From contig CM068541.1 of the NCBI GenBank assembly GCA_035048495.1, forward strand, positions 4,223,929 to 4,287,928: a DNA stretch of 64,000 nucleotides, written 5' to 3'. The notes under the pieces were generated by a model. The model ran no database searches. It was not told the DNA's origin and saw nothing but the letters and a program-made list of their open reading frames with translations. This document shows positions 19,801-30,870 of the stretch, piece after piece. Numbering within the stretch: the first letter of the stretch is position 1; every line of letters begins with the position of its first letter. The position numbers were made by a program, and so were the translations under genes. The stretch is from Euptelea pleiosperma (lineage: Eukaryota; Streptophyta; Magnoliopsida; Ranunculales; Eupteleaceae).

Positions 19801-22800
19801 ATGGCATGAGACGTAATTAAGCAGTTTAACACGAGTACTATTTGATAACTCTTTACACCGAAGGAACATGTAATGAAGTATTTGTTTTGATAGAAAAGAA
19901 CTAAGGACATTTAGAGCATCTCCAACGGAGGTCTCCAATTTGGAGCACAGAAATATTAATTTTTAATATAAAGTACTTTTACAGCACTTCGGTAACCGTG
20001 TCTACTCCAACCACAGTCTCTTATTTTATTTCTAAATCACTGTTCCTCTCAAAAGCAATAAGGATACAAATGGAAAAAGAATTTAATATAACATTTGAAA
20101 AATGTCAAAACTGTCATTAATCAACATCAACAGTAATAGAGACCCCCATCCGGGGTCTCCAAATTTGGAGACTCAAAAAGGGGTCTCTAGAATGGAGACC
20201 CCTTTTGGAGTACGGTTGGAGGGTTGTTTTTATCCCACGGCACTCTATTTTACAGAAATAGAGCACGGTTGGAGATGTTCTTAATGAATTTGTTTTTTTA
20301 GCTCTTGGCTGAGAGGGGCATTTAATGAATAATGAGTACAGATGGCCACTCTGCTCCAAAAATTACGAGGTTCTGAGTTCAACTCTCCTTGGGGCCACTC
20401 CCTAGAAAGAGTAGAGGGTACTAAGTGTCTCTGTCCACATTAACTCTTCCAGTACACTTCAGCATGTGTGAAAGGGGTGACTATCATGCCTTGGGGGACT
20501 AATCGGGTGTTCTAAGAGGCCCGGATACCCACAGTTTCAAAAAAATAAATAAATAGTCCTATTTTTTTATTTTATTTTTAATAAACAACAAATAATTAAA
20601 GCCTTGCGGCAACCCAAGTTTTAACTTTAAAATAGTAATAAATAAAGGTACGTATAACTTGACTGTTTTTGACTTTTCTCGGATGAACAGACTAGAGTCT
20701 CAGGAGTGATGACAAATTCTCCGGTCATGCTCAACGTCGACTGCGACATGTTCGCCAACAATCCACAGGTTGTTCTTCATGCTATGTGTCTCTTGCTAGA
20801 TACAGAGAAAGAAAGGGAATGTGCATTCGTTCAATGTCTACAGCTGGTCTATGGAGGCCTCAAGAACGACCCATTTGGAACCCAATTGACAGTATTGAAT
20901 AAAGTGAGCATACCTTCATTTCTTCTCATTCTTTTCAATAAAACCAATCTATGACCTGGATACCCGGATGCTCGATTAACATGTATTCATATCAAAATAC
21001 AACTACCCACTTCTGTCGTTATGCAGGACCCAGGCCGTTTCGATGCAAGTTGAGGCCTAAAACGCCCTAAAACTCCATATAAGGCCTTTTTATATTTAAT
21101 ATATTAAAAGTTACGAAAAAATGTAGATGCAGAGACTCCTGTAGTCCCGTTGTAGTCACGCAGAGGACTCTCGTGGTCCTACATAAATCATTTTTTGGGC
21201 CTAATGACTGTGTGGATGTTCAGCACACCTATTAGTGGATAAACACACTAAAAATCAGCTCGATTGATGATTTCTAGCCATTGGATTTACTACCCAAAAA
21301 TACATACTTGAATCCAATTGCCAAAATCAATCCTACAAAATACTAAAATCAATGGCTAGAGATAACCAATCAGGTTGATTTTTGGTTTGTATATCCAACT
21401 AGGGGTGGGCTAATTAAACATCCATGTGGTTAGTGGGCTGGGGCCTTCTCTCATCTGGGGCCTAAGGCGATCGCCTTAATGGGTTAGGCCTTATGGTAGA
21501 GAGACAGCTCTGTCAGACCACAAACCGGCACTAAAGGAAAAGAAAATTACAGCCACTAGCATCATCGTCCAAGAAAGCTTGTAGAGAGCTAGGGAACAAA
21601 GGAAGAAAAAGGACATCAGATGGACCCGACTCCATCTGGTTTAAGTTGGTCCTTTTGTAGACCTGTTCATAATTGGGTCGGGTCTGAAACTCTGAATATA
21701 TACTGGTACCAACATGATTTACTGAAATACTTTAATTTTATGTACATTTTTTCTTCAGCATTTCATGCATGGAATAGCAGGAATTCAAGGACCTTTCTAT
21801 ATAGGATCAGGATGCTTTCACCGAAGAAAAGTTATTTACGGGTTATCGCCAGAAGAAGCAGAAATTAAAGTTAATGGTAAGTTCAATCAACCTTGATTTT
21901 AATTATTTTTTTTCCCGTTCTAGTGTTTGTATCTTTGTTAATATGACGTTTTCTTTTGTCAGGAAAATTACCTGAAGAAGAACTGAAAAAAAGATTCGGA
22001 AATTCAACGGAATTCGCAGAATCATCAGGTCAAATATTGTCTGGAATAAATGAAAATCGGAATTGTGTCGGTGATCTTTCGAGCTCTCTTGAGGCAGCAA
22101 CCCAAGTTGCTGATTGCAGCTATGAGTCTAATACTTACTGGGGTACCAAGGTGAGAGGCCTAACATCTTTTCATGGTCAATTAGGTCAAAATTATATATG
22201 CTCAATAGGGTCCACATCTCTCCATTAGAAACTCTTAAACTAAAGGAAAATCAGATGGCTTGCATTCACAGGACTCGGAAAATCAGATGGCTATGAAATC
22301 AGTGTTCTAATGGTTTGCGTGCGATGTATTATTATGGCAGGTTGGTTGGGCCTACGGATCCACAGCTGAGGACAACCTCACAGGGCTCAGAATCCAGGCG
22401 AAGGGTTGGGAAACGATTTTATGTACGCCGGACCCACCTCCGTTTCTAGGATGCGCACCCTTGGGTGGGCCCGCGTGTATGACCCAACAGAAAAGATGGG
22501 CCACAGGTCTTCTAGAGATTCTCTTCAGCAAAAATAGCCCCATTGTTGCTACCATCAATGGCAAACTATGGTTCCGACAATGCCTCGCGTATTTGTACGT
22601 TCAGAGTTGGGGTCTACGTTGCCTTCCCGAGTTGTGCTATGCTGCCTTGCCGGCGTATTGTCTCGTCACCAACACGTCCTTCCTGCCTGCGGTAATTATG
22701 GATGCCTTTTAGAGTAGGGTCGTGTTTGTTACTCACCGCTGCCATATGGGCCCACTGACCACATGGATGTTTAGCCCACCCCTTAGTAGACATTTATACT

Positions 22801-23615
22801 AAAAATCAGCTTGCTTAATGATTTTTAGCCTTTGGTTTTAGTAATGAAGAAAATGGTTGAATTCCTTAAAAAGTACTAAAATCGAATTGTTAGAGCTAGA
22901 TTACCAATCAGGGTGATTTTTGGTGTGTATATTCACCAAGGGATGGGCTAAACATCCATGCAATCAGTGGGCCCTGATGACTGTGGGCCCAGTGAACTTT
23001 GAGTTTTCATCACCTAGCTACATGCTTTTAAAATTCCCATAATACCCTTGAAAGTTGTGCATGCAGGTCTCAGAACCAGCCATTTACATCCCCGGTTCCC
23101 TTTTCGTCGTTTACAACCTCGCCACTCTATTGGAGTACCTTCTTTGCGGCCTCTCAATCCATACATGGTGGAACAACCAGAGAATGAGGAGGATAACCAC
23201 GGTAACTGGATGGTTGTTTGGTTTCTTGAGCATCATTCTCAAGCTCTTAGGGTTATCTGAGACCGGCTTTGAAGTAACACAAAAAGACCAAAGTACCTCT
23301 GACAGTGGCATAGATGCGGATGCCGGTAGCTTCACCTTTGACAATTCCCTCGTCTTTGTGCCTGGTACGGCACTTGTGTTGGTGCATATGATCGCGCTTT
23401 TTGTGAGCTTGTTACGGGTGCAGTCACCAGTCCACGGTGCTGGGTCAGGTCTAGGGGAGATCATTTGTAGTGCATGGGTGGTGCTAAGCTTCTTGCCATT
23501 TGTGAAAGGACTATTTCGGAAGGGAAATTATGGGATTCCCTCACCTACCATATTCAAATCAGGGGTTTTGGCGGGGCTCTTCGTGCACTTCTGCAGATGG
23601 GCTTCAAGGGTTTAG
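16876..23615 (+). CDS. Cellulose synthase-like protein (CslB/CslH clade), copy 3, frameshifted near the start (possible pseudogene)
   Basis: Same family and expected role as copy 1. Exons: 16876-17131, 17207-17537, 18552-18677, 18775-18891, 20691-20903, 21759-21876, 21963-22150, 22341-22691, 23067-23615. All splice sites are GT..AG. The catalytic DDG, DCD, ED (STAEDNLTG) and QQKRW motifs are present. Exon 6 is 18 bases shorter than in copy 1, in frame. The only lesion seen is a 1-base deletion near 16896, about 20 bases after the ATG; in the ATG frame a TAA follows at once. The correct frame has no other ATG upstream before a stop (TAA at 16815). Without the deletion the protein would have about 749 residues. 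It could be a young pseudogene, a sequencing error, or a gene started elsewhere. Confidence 0.75.
17550..17830. repeat. GGTTCCGGT-rich repeat in intron 2 of Csl copy 3
   Basis: Partner of the repeat at 1750-2010, with the same order of CGGTTTCGGTTCC motifs around an AT-rich centre. Shared position shows that it was inherited by duplication. Confidence 0.55.
18042..18346. repeat. Family A fold-back MITE in intron 2 of Csl copy 3
   Basis: Orthologous to the insertion at 2229-2536. It starts near AATATGAACCACGTGGC and ends near GTGCCTCGTAGCTCATATT. Confidence 0.7.
19129..19530. mobile_element. GATCGG-rich hAT-like MITE in intron 4 of Csl copy 3
   Basis: AGTGGCAGTGGATCGGGTC at the left mirrors GAACCCGACCCATTGTCAGC at the right, with repeated ATCCGATC and GATCGGATC in between. 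CTCTCTCT lies on both flanks, so an 8-bp duplication is possible but cannot be told from a microsatellite. Termini of this family also occur at 6211 and 10389. Confidence 0.6.
19914..20280. mobile_element. Tourist-like (PIF/Harbinger) MITE in intron 4 of Csl copy 3
   Basis: GAGCATCTCCAACGG at the left mirrors CGGTTGGAGATGTTC at the right, flanked by TTA (19911-19913) and TTA (20281-20283). Same family as 15211-15603. Confidence 0.8.
20298..20540 (+). mobile_element. tRNA-type SINE candidate in intron 4 of Csl copy 3
   Basis: The head has an A-box-like TTGGCTGAGAGGGGC and a B-box-like GAGTTCAACTCTCC further down. It is followed by a body with GGGGTGACTATCATGCC and an end near AAAAAAATAAATAAAT. 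The A-B spacing is longer than in a tRNA unless a second weak A box (GATGGCCAC) is used, so the call is tentative. Confidence 0.45.
21183..21440. repeat. Family A-like fold-back MITE in intron 5 of Csl copy 3
   Basis: GGGCCTAATGACTGTGTGG at the left mirrors CCATGTGGTTAGTGGGC at the right, with mirrored ACTAAAAATCAGCTCG and AGGTTGATTTTTGG inside. It sits within a GGCCTAAG/CTTAGGCC-bearing outer repeat (about 21030-21500). Confidence 0.6.
22727..22990. repeat. Family A-like fold-back MITE in intron 8 of Csl copy 3
   Basis: CCATATGGGCCCACTGACC mirrors the right end GCAATCAGTGGGCCC, with GGATGTTTAGCCCACCCC and GGGATGGGCTAAACATCC arms. It is related to 13056-13454. The intron of copy 1 lacks it. 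Confidence 0.65.
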
Positions 23616-23821
23616 ACATTGTTGGAAGAATCACCTACATGGAATTCTTCTTTTCAAGCTTCCAAGCCTCAAGTCAGGTCATATTGCATAAGTAGTAGTG
23701 AAGGGCTTTTATAATTATGTCTAGAATATAGTGAACGTTATAGCTGTGGATTTAAAACCTTGCCACGAGCCTACAACATCGATCCTTCTATTTAATAAAG
23801 GGCCAGGCTCCACGGACTCAC

Positions 23822-24063
23822 CCTTTAATGGCCATTATTTTTGTTACAACGGCCGTTATTTTCTGTTATAACAAAAATAAGAACCCTTATTTCTGGAAAA
23901 TTGTGTGGAAAAAAAAGTCCCTTACTTTTTATTATTTTTCTATTTTTTGTTTTTGAAATTTTGAATTTCAGTGCCATTTTTTATTTTATTTTTTCCCATT
24001 TTTGCCCGAGCGTTACAATTCGTTATGATGGAAAACATGGTAACGATCCCTTTTAAAACTTGA
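23822..24063. mobile_element. hAT-like MITE fragment (AACGGCCGTT family)
   Basis: CTTTAATGGCCATTATTTTTG and ACAACGGCCGTTATTTT at the left, and GGTAACGATCCCTTTTAAAACTTG at the right. The termini are decayed. It lies downstream of Csl copy 3. Confidence 0.45.
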
Positions 24064-24235
24064 TTTCACTCATGCTCTCAGCGTTGGATTCCGATAATCC
24101 AATGGTGATTGATAGGTGGTTGATAGCGCTGGGCTGGCATTCACTTTTTGTCGAAGCAAACCACCATTGGATTCTTGGAATCCAGGTCGAAAAAACGAGT
24201 GAAATTATGAGTGCAAAAATCTTAGGGCAATTTTG
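24064..24235. repeat. Short fold-back element
   Basis: TTTCACTCATGCTCTCAGCG at the left mirrors CGAGTGAAATTATGAGTGC at the right, and CCAATGGTGATTG mirrors ACCACCATTGG inside. A similar element is at 53590-53790. Confidence 0.45.
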
Positions 24236-24552
24236 AATAGCAATAAGAAAATACATTTTACTCAACTTTAATTAAAATGCTCAATTCTCCATATACACTA
24301 AAACAGTTGCCAGAGATTATGCTCAAGTCATGTTTGTACCCTTTATCACTAGAGTTCATCAGTAAAAATGTTGTTTTAGTGAATGAAAAATTCACCTGAA
24401 CAGTGAATGCGCTGTTTGTACCATCTTCACCTGGCATTGTGAAACACAATGGTCCTCTTTTTTATGCTACAGCAACACAAACAAGAGTTTCGTGGTAATT
24501 CTCTACTAAACTTGCACTCAGCGATTTTGTCGACCGTCTACATCGATTCAAC

Positions 24553-24922
24553 CAAGGTTTAAAGGAGGCCGTTTTAACGGTTAAACGGACTGGGGGCATT
24601 ACCGTTTAAACGGATTGAAACGGCCAGGGGCAAAAGTAGAAAAAATGGGAAAAAATGGATTTTAATGATTTTAACGGAAAAAGATGGCGCTGAAATTCAA
24701 ATTTTGATATTTGAAAATTAAAAAAAAAAAAGAATTTAATGAAAATTAACGGAAATTAAACAGATTTAATGGACGTTTTTTTCACAAAAATTTTCAGAAT
24801 TAAACGGCTGTTTAAATGATTTTAATGGCCGTTTTTTCTAAAACCGATAAAATGTGTATAAATGGTTTTAACGGAAACAGGCTTGGGGCGTTACCGTTTA
24901 AACGACCGTTTTTAAAACCATG
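24553..24922. mobile_element. hAT-like MITE with perfect 8-bp target duplication
   Basis: CAAGGTTTAAAGGAGGCCG at the left mirrors ACGACCGTTTTTAAAACCATG at the right, with AACGG-type repeats inside. GATTCAAC flanks it on both sides (24545-24552 and 24923-24930). The 8-bp duplication and CA..TG termini fit the hAT superfamily. Confidence 0.85.
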
Positions 24923-24930
24923 GATTCAAC

Positions 24931-25480
24931 TACTAGCTGGTCTCAATAATAATAGACTCCTTGGGAAGAATATTATTCTCAAAACAGTGAGTGCAACCAT
25001 TTTAGAAAATTTTCAACAATCCATGTTGCGCATGTATATATCACATCTATTGAGAGAGAAAATTATCTCAAAACACAATACAAACCTTTAACATCTTTCT
25101 AATTTTCTTGCTCCGTACATTGTCTTCTCGTCCTTTTTTTTTTTGGAAACATCTTTCTTTCTTGAAAAAGGATACACTAGGTGCATCACTGTTTTTTATT
25201 TTATTTTTTTAAATCTGAAAATTATTCATAGCCACCTTGCTCTGATTATTTTTTATTGAAATCAAATCTGAAATCAAATTCTCGAAACATATAAAACCCA
25301 CAAAAACCGCTATCAACCGCCAAGATTACTGAACAAAGAGAAATTTCAATGAATTGAGCCTTTACATTATTAATAAAAAATATGAATGTACAGAAACTCC
25401 ATTAGCAACCCCCTCCACAAGAAAATGCCTTGCCTTTCTTGTTTACATTTGAAGAATATAAATTCCGAAAATTAATTTTT
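24931..25480. other. Spacer between the Csl and STIG1 arrays
   Basis: AT-rich sequence. The part next to 25480 is the probable 3' untranslated end of the first STIG1 gene (minus strand), with TTTATTAATAATG-like poly(A) context near 25370. No other coding signal is visible. Confidence 0.4.
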
Positions 25481-25949
25481 CTACGCATAATTGCAGAGTC
25501 CAAGTACACAAAAACCTCCGTTATTGCACCCATTGTCGCATCCACCACAATGACTCTTATTGAACGAAGGGTTGACACACTTCCCTCTGCAACATATCTC
25601 TGTGTACTTGCACTTCTTTCCACACATCCCACAATTGTGTCTGTCTGTCAACACATTCACACATTTCTTCTTGCAACAATGTGGCCCTGGGCTCCCCTTA
25701 GCGTTACAAATTCTAGGAAACTTTTTGCAAGTTAATTTGTGTCTAGGTTTCTTCTCTCTAAGGAAGCGGCTCATCCCTCTTATAGAAGATGGTTCTTGGC
25801 TTTCAGGCAAATGGAAATCAAAAGAATCTATTGCTGCATCATCGTCAAGCTCGACAGCTACTTCTTCGTGATCATCATCTTCTTCTTCACTTGATGTTGC
25901 CGTGATGCTGACGACTAGTAAAGCCATGACCACTACCAATATGAACTTC

Positions 25950-25951
<2 letters not shown>
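25481..25951 (-). CDS. STIG1: STIG1-like secreted cysteine-rich protein, copy 1
   Basis: A 156-residue single-exon protein of the stigma-specific STIG1 family (Pfam Stig1). Family members are secreted; tomato STIG1 is known to act in pistil exudate and pollen tube growth. An N-terminal hydrophobic signal (MKFILVVVMALLVVSITA) precedes an acidic Glu/Asp stretch and a basic linker (KKPRHK). A C-terminal domain with 16 cysteines includes HCCKKKC, NCGMCGKKC, ICCRGKC and HCGGC, ending CNYA. Compared with the three other copies, five residues (IKIFF) are missing from the signal core, which is still hydrophobic. The start is fixed by the conserved MKFI and the CT tract before it. The substrate or partner is not readable from sequence. 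Confidence 0.9.

Positions 25952-25953
<2 letters not shown>

Positions 25954-26008
<55 letters not shown>
25954..26008 (-). repeat. (CT)n microsatellite in the 5' leader of STIG1 copy 1
   Basis: An almost pure GA tract on the plus strand (CT on the coding strand) of about 55 bases begins directly before the ATG. The three other array members have shorter tracts at the same place. Confidence 0.9.
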
Positions 26009-26009
<1 letters not shown>

Positions 26010-26077
26010 CTTGACAGTACTGTGTTAATGGATAGAAAAGCTTAAGAGATCGGATGGAGGGTGGAAGAATAGGAGAG

Positions 26078-26085
26078 ATTTATAG
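26078..26085 (-). promoter_or_regulatory. TATA-like box of STIG1 copy 1
   Basis: CTATAAAT on the minus strand, about 130 bases before the ATG. It is embedded in CCAATTTCCCTATAAAT, a context conserved in all four array members. Confidence 0.6.
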
Positions 26086-27439
26086 GGAAATTGGCGGGAG
26101 AGTAGACAAAAATGAAATGTGGGTACACGTTTTACTTTTAGTGGGGTGGTCTAATTCAACGACTACTAAAATAAATAAAAAAGTCCCGATCGAGAAGACG
26201 AACTGATCAGTTCCATTAATTTAAGATTGCATTATGGGTCAAAGCACATGTGGTCTTTGAGGTCATTAATTTAACTGAACCCTTAATTTATATTTAGCCT
26301 TGGGGTACTTTTCTTCCACTACCCAAAATAAAAATTGGGGTACCCTTGTACGACCCACAACATAGGGCATGTGGGGCTTCTCTTGGTAAGACTTCAAAAA
26401 CATGCGAACGTGAAGAACTGCTCCATTTATAAAGGTATTGATGGGCCGGGTTCGGACCAGGCCAAGCTCTGCCCAAGCCTGGCGAAGTAATAAGTCTAAT
26501 GAGCTGGGCTATTCAAATTTGATCTGGGTCTCAACTTATTTTTTATACGTTATGCTCAAGCTTGGCCCATATATTTGGTGGGCCTTAAAATTAAACCTAA
26601 GCAAATTCTACAGGACTATAAATACACAAAAGACCGACCCTGATCCATAACATGTCAGGCTTGAAGCCCATCATTCCAGCCCAGTCCATTAACACCCGTA
26701 TCCAACATGTTGGAAGTATGACGCAAACAAGCCTTGTCGGTACCAGTGATCCAGCAGTCTAATATGGCCCGAGTAATGAATAGATCGAACACTGTATATC
26801 ATGTTACCCTGATGCGGCCAACGGGGGACCAAAAGAGTGGACCCAAACCCTAGTAATTTACTTCGGGTCTGTAAGGTACTACATTGGATACCCATTGACA
26901 TTCTTGGAAGTACAAAATACTGTATTCACCCAATTTAAAAGCATGCCACAAGCTTTATTCCAAATATTATATTGCTCCTTTGTTTTGCGTTTGCGATATG
27001 GCTTTTAGTTACTCAATATTAGAGTATAACTCCTGTTGGATTAGTATTAGTATATATTGTAAAAAGTTGTGAGGTGCACCATATCATTATTGGTATATTA
27101 TCAGAACCTGTAAACTTAATGATCTATATTTTCCTAACATTTTTTATAAGTTTTGTGTTTTTTGCCTTCACATCTATTTTGATTTTTTTTTCCTTCAGTA
27201 CTAGTTCAACTTGTAACTTCTAGTCGAGCTTAAAGGAGAGAATTTGGGTTTTTTTCCTTCTAAAGAACAATGTGAGCATAGAGAAATCAATAGAAATTGG
27301 GTACATCAAGCGTATCGGTTTCGAGAGTTTTTTTTTTCCAAAAAAAAAATTATTAAAGAAGAAAAATGAAGAAAATTACACTATGAAGTCTGAAAACTTG
27401 GAAGCAATATAATCAGGTCTCTCCCTATAAGGGTATGTT
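26086..27439. other. Duplicated STIG1 upstream flank and gene-free spacer
   Basis: 26090-26380 matches the upstream flanks of the other STIG1 copies (GTACACGTTTTACTTTTAG, then CATAGGGCATG). 26430-26700 holds a GGGCCGGGTTCGGAC / CAGCCCAGTCC inverted pair, perhaps a degraded MITE. The remainder to 27440 is AT-rich with no recognised feature. Confidence 0.45.
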
Positions 27440-27770
27440 TTGTGAGGCAATTTGATTTGTTTGCTTTTATGAGTCCGATTCGTCTTCTTTGGCACAACTG
27501 GGGTGGTGACATCGTCACTGAGAGGTACTAGGTAATTGTTGTGTTATGTAGAGACTGATGATATACCCCTATTGGTGAGAGGCGAGTATCTCAATCTTGC
27601 ACTGTGTGTATTCTTTTTGCCCTAGAGCATAGTGGAATCAGTGTGAATCCCTAGACGTACCTCATTCTAGAGGGAACCACGTAAATCTCTGTGTTGTGGT
27701 TTGTTTGCATCTTTATTTTATTGCTCGTTTATTGTTCTTTCTTCCCAACAATAACTCGATTTTCTAAAGT
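27440..27770 (+). repeat. LTR-like repeat, copy in the STIG1 array
   Basis: It contains GAGCATAGTGGAATC, GTGTGAATCC, AACCACGTAAATCTC and a TTTATTGTTCTTTCTTCCC end, the layout of the 3' part of many plant LTRs. A second copy is at about 41225-41390 in the b561 gene. No internal retrotransposon domain is next to it. Confidence 0.5.
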
Positions 27771-28066
27771 TTTTAATATTAGTCGTAGATTCTTTTTTCT
27801 TCTTTTCCTAATTAAGCAACTCATTGGTTTCTTAGACGGATCATTATTGACCAAAAATAGCCCATAAAGAAGACCAAGGTTAATTAAACAATAAAAAGTG
27901 TAAATTTTTTAACTTCATAAGAAAAAAAAATGGAAATGGAGATCATCTACAAGCACCAAATCTTCGTTACAAAATTCTCAAAAACATATCAATGACCAAT
28001 ATCACTGAAGATGCCTTGCCTTTCTTGTTTACAATTGAAGAATATAAATTCTGAAAATTAATTTTT

Positions 28067-28549
28067 CTACGCATAATTGCATAGTCCAAGTACACAAAAA
28101 CCTCCGTTATTGCACCGATTGTTGCATTCACCACAATGACTCTTATTGAATGAAGGGTTGACACACTTCCCTCTGCAACATATCTCAGTGTACTTGCACT
28201 TCTTGCCACACATCCCACAATTGTGTCGGTCTATCAACACATTCACGCATTTCTTCTTGCAACAATGTGGCCCTGGGCTCCCCTTAGCGTGACAAATTCT
28301 AGGAAGTTTTTTGCAAGTTAATTTATGCCTAGGCTTCCTCTGTCGAAGGAAGCGGCTCATCCCTCTTATAGAAGATGGTTCTTGGCTTTCAGACAAGAAA
28401 TCAAAAGAATTTATTGCCGCATCTTCGTCAACCTCGACAGCTACTTCTTCGTGATCATCATCTTCTTCTTCACTTGATGTTGCAGTGATGCTGACGACTA
28501 GTAAAGCCATGACCACTACCAATATGAAGAAGATCTTTATGAACTTCAT
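28067..28549 (-). CDS. STIG1: STIG1-like secreted cysteine-rich protein, copy 2
   Basis: 160 residues, single exon, intact. The full signal peptide is MKFIKIFFILVVVMALLVV followed by SITA. An acidic segment (EEEDDDHEE) comes next, then RQRKPRHKLTC and the 16-cysteine Stig1 domain ending CNYA. It differs from copy 1 by single substitutions (ECNNRC in place of GCDNGC) and by loss of HLP in the linker. Same leader layout as its neighbours: a CT tract at about 28560-28586 and a TATA-like box near 28665-28672. Expected to be secreted into the cell wall or exudate. Confidence 0.9.
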   Translation of the reverse strand: MKFIKIFFILVVVMALLVVSITATSSEEEDDDHEEVAVEVDEDAAINSFDFLSESQEPSSIRGMSRFLRQRKPRHKLTCKKLPRICHAKGSPGPHCCKKKCVNVLIDRHNCGMCGKKCKYTEICCRGKCVNPSFNKSHCGECNNRCNNGGFCVLGLCNYA

Positions 28550-28559
28550 GGTATGAGAG

Positions 28560-28586
28560 GGAGAGAGAGAGAGAGAGAGAGAGAGG
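28560..28586 (-). repeat. (CT)n tract in the 5' leader of STIG1 copy 2
   Basis: GA repeat of about 27 bases on the plus strand, 11 bases before the ATG of copy 2. Confidence 0.85.
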
Positions 28587-28664
28587 TCTTGAAGTACTTT
28601 ACGTGTTGATGGGGATAGAAAAGCTTAGTAGATGGGATGGAGAGGTGGAAGAGTAGGAGAAGGA

Positions 28665-28672
28665 ATTTATAG
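28665..28672 (-). promoter_or_regulatory. TATA-like box of STIG1 copy 2
   Basis: CTATAAAT on the minus strand about 120 bases before the ATG, in the same context as in the other copies. Confidence 0.6.
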
Positions 28673-28899
28673 GGAAATTGGCGGGAGTGTTGACAAAATG
28701 AAATGTGAGTACACGTTTTACTTTTCGTGGGATGGTCTAATTCAACGGCTACCTAAGAATAAAAAAGTCCCAAAAAGAGAACTAGGTTCCATTCTAAGTA
28801 AAAGAAAATTGGGTCCCTCAAAGCATTCCAGAATTCAAACTAATATAAAGAAAAAGGAGGGAGAGTGAAGAATGAGAAGTAAACTAATTTATAAGAGTT

Positions 28900-30082
28900 T
28901 TAATATAAAAAAAAGTGTTTTAAAATTCGATTTCTAGACAGTGGAACCGAGTTCCCCAAGTGACTGGACTCGGCTAAGTTTTCCGAGTGGATCAGCTGTG
29001 ACACCGGCCGAGTCAAACACCTGGTTACAAGAGACAAGTGAGAGGGGGGTAATCCGACCAAAGAACCAGCTAATATATATTTTAATTCAAAGGGTGTGGT
29101 TTTATTTAGGTAGTGTTTCTTGTCTCTTACAGGGTTGCGTCTGTGCATGCAACGCCACTAGCTAAGACGTTGCTTGCTAGCATAATTCTCATGAAATTAA
29201 TTAAGATTGCATTACGGTCAAAGGACATGTGGTCTTAGAGTTCCTTAATTTAATTGAAACCCTTAATTTATATGTAGCCTTTGGGCACCCCAATGGGATG
29301 AAGGGTGTGTAGCCTTGTAGGGACTACGAACCAAACATAGGGCATGGGGTCCATGCCATTGATGGGAGATAATAATTTCCACCAATCTTGTCTACTATCA
29401 GTCTATCACACACTTAGAAGATCGAGTATGCTTAAGCTTTCACATTCAAAAGCGTGTTAGCATGAGAAAAACATGTCTCTTAATTTTAAGTCACTTGGAA
29501 TTGGAAGGAAAATTAGGGGTCCTAAAGCTCACACAAAGGATGGAAAACATTTGATATTCGATTTAATACAAGAGGCCTGTTATGGCAGTTCACATACTAC
29601 CATGATCACATGGTCCATGGAGACTCAGGTACTACATTTTTCCGTGCGTAATCAATATTTATACAAAAGCTAACACATGAGGATCAACTTTCTCATCCAC
29701 GTGGCTCTCTCTCCATTTTTTTGCAACCTCAGCATTTTTTTGAAAAAAGAAAAACCTAGTATTTTAGACTTCGTTAGCACTTCAATTAACTATTATCTAT
29801 ACTAAAGCTAACGCATGAGGACAGGCTTCCTGTCATCCACGTGGCTATCTTTGCATCTTTATGTCATCTCAACATTTTTTCAAAAAAACCCATTGAGACT
29901 AACTAGGGCTGCCAAATTTTTACCCATTTAACCAAAATTGAATTGGAACCAGAACCGAACACAGTAGTTTCGGTTCCACATTTTTTGGAACAGCCATATA
30001 CCATGGGTAGTCTAAATCTCACTACTATCTCTTCCACTCAGGTTGTTGGACTCGGTTTTTATCATTCGAAGCTCATTATCAA
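28900..30082. other. Duplicated spacer of the STIG1 array
   Basis: 28900-29400 contains blocks repeated at 32440-32640 and 35140-35580 (ACCTGGTTACAAGAGACAAG and ACATAGGGCATGGGGTCC). From 29650 to 29900 two related stretches read GCTAACACATGAGGA and GCTAACGCATGAGGA with CATCCACGTGGCT. No gene is recognised. Confidence 0.45.
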
Positions 30083-30240
30083 AATTTATTGTGGCAGGAG
30101 AACGTAGTACAATGACCAAGTCTTTGGACTAGATAGAGACGCAAGCGATCTTCATGGGTATGCAGGCTGCTGTTAGGTATGGGATCCATAAACTGGAGAT
30201 TGAATCTAATGCAAAGTGCCTGGTGGATGGCTTATAGAGA
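30083..30240 (+). pseudogene. Weak plant RNase H-like (LINE-type) fragment
   Basis: One frame reads AIFMGMQAAVRYGIHKLEIE followed by SNAKCLVDGL, which resembles the strand-helix part of the RNase H domain found in plant non-LTR elements. It ends at a stop and has no other conserved block, so it is a fossil at best. Confidence 0.35.
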
Positions 30241-30327
30241 GGATTGGCAGATACGAGTTGATTCTCTTCCTCAAAGTGTGAGGATATTTTGGACTTATGC
30301 CATCCTTTGTATTCTGCGATTTTTTTT

Positions 30328-30677
30328 ATTTATCCCTAGCTAGACGTTGTAATATAACTGTTCACTCTATAGTCCCAAAGGCTCAACTCTTCTCCTCAGA
30401 GAAATTTTGATTTCGACCCCCGCCACCTTGACTATCCCTTATAGAGTCAGGTGGAACGGAAGCCTCTGCTATGTAAGTTTGTTTTATGCCATCTATTTTA
30501 TTCAACCTTTTTTTATTTACCCCCAGACATTGTAATATAACTGCTCACTCTATAACCTCAAAAGCTCAATTCTTCTCCTCAGAGAACTTTTGGTTTCAAC
30601 CCTCGCCACCATGACTGTCCCTTGTGGAGCAACGTGGAGCGGAAGCTTCTGCTGTGTAGGTTTGTTTTGTTTTTTTA
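30328..30677 (+). repeat. Two-copy direct repeat, about 165-185 bp per unit
   Basis: 30328-30496 and 30513-30677 share TTGTAATATAACTG, TTCTCCTCAGAGAA, CGGAAGC and GTAAGTTTGTTTT-like blocks in the same order. The origin was not identified; it may belong to the LINE-type remnant just upstream. Confidence 0.6.
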
Positions 30678-30723
30678 TGAAATATATCTGCTTACAAAAA
30701 AAAAATGTATCACACCAAAACAC

Positions 30724-30870
30724 CATGTACACTGAAGAAAATGCCTTTCAAATCAAGGAAGATGCTGATCCCCAACTTAATAGAAAGGCCTTGATACTTA
30801 ATGGTTTCCTAAATGGTGCTTTCCTTTAAAAATTCTCCTATTTCTCTCCATCCAAAGACCTCAAACGACA
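30724..30870 (+). repeat. Dispersed repeat shared with 54245-54395
   Basis: Both places contain AGAAAATGCC, a CCCCAACT block, TTTCCTAAATGGTGC-like sequence and CTCCTATTTCTCTCCATCC in the same order, so they are copies of one dispersed sequence. No domain is visible. Confidence 0.45.

Noticed and set aside
25430..25871. Plus-strand open frames over STIG1 copy 1
   Set aside because: Antisense of the cysteine-rich coding region; the minus strand has signal peptide and domain.
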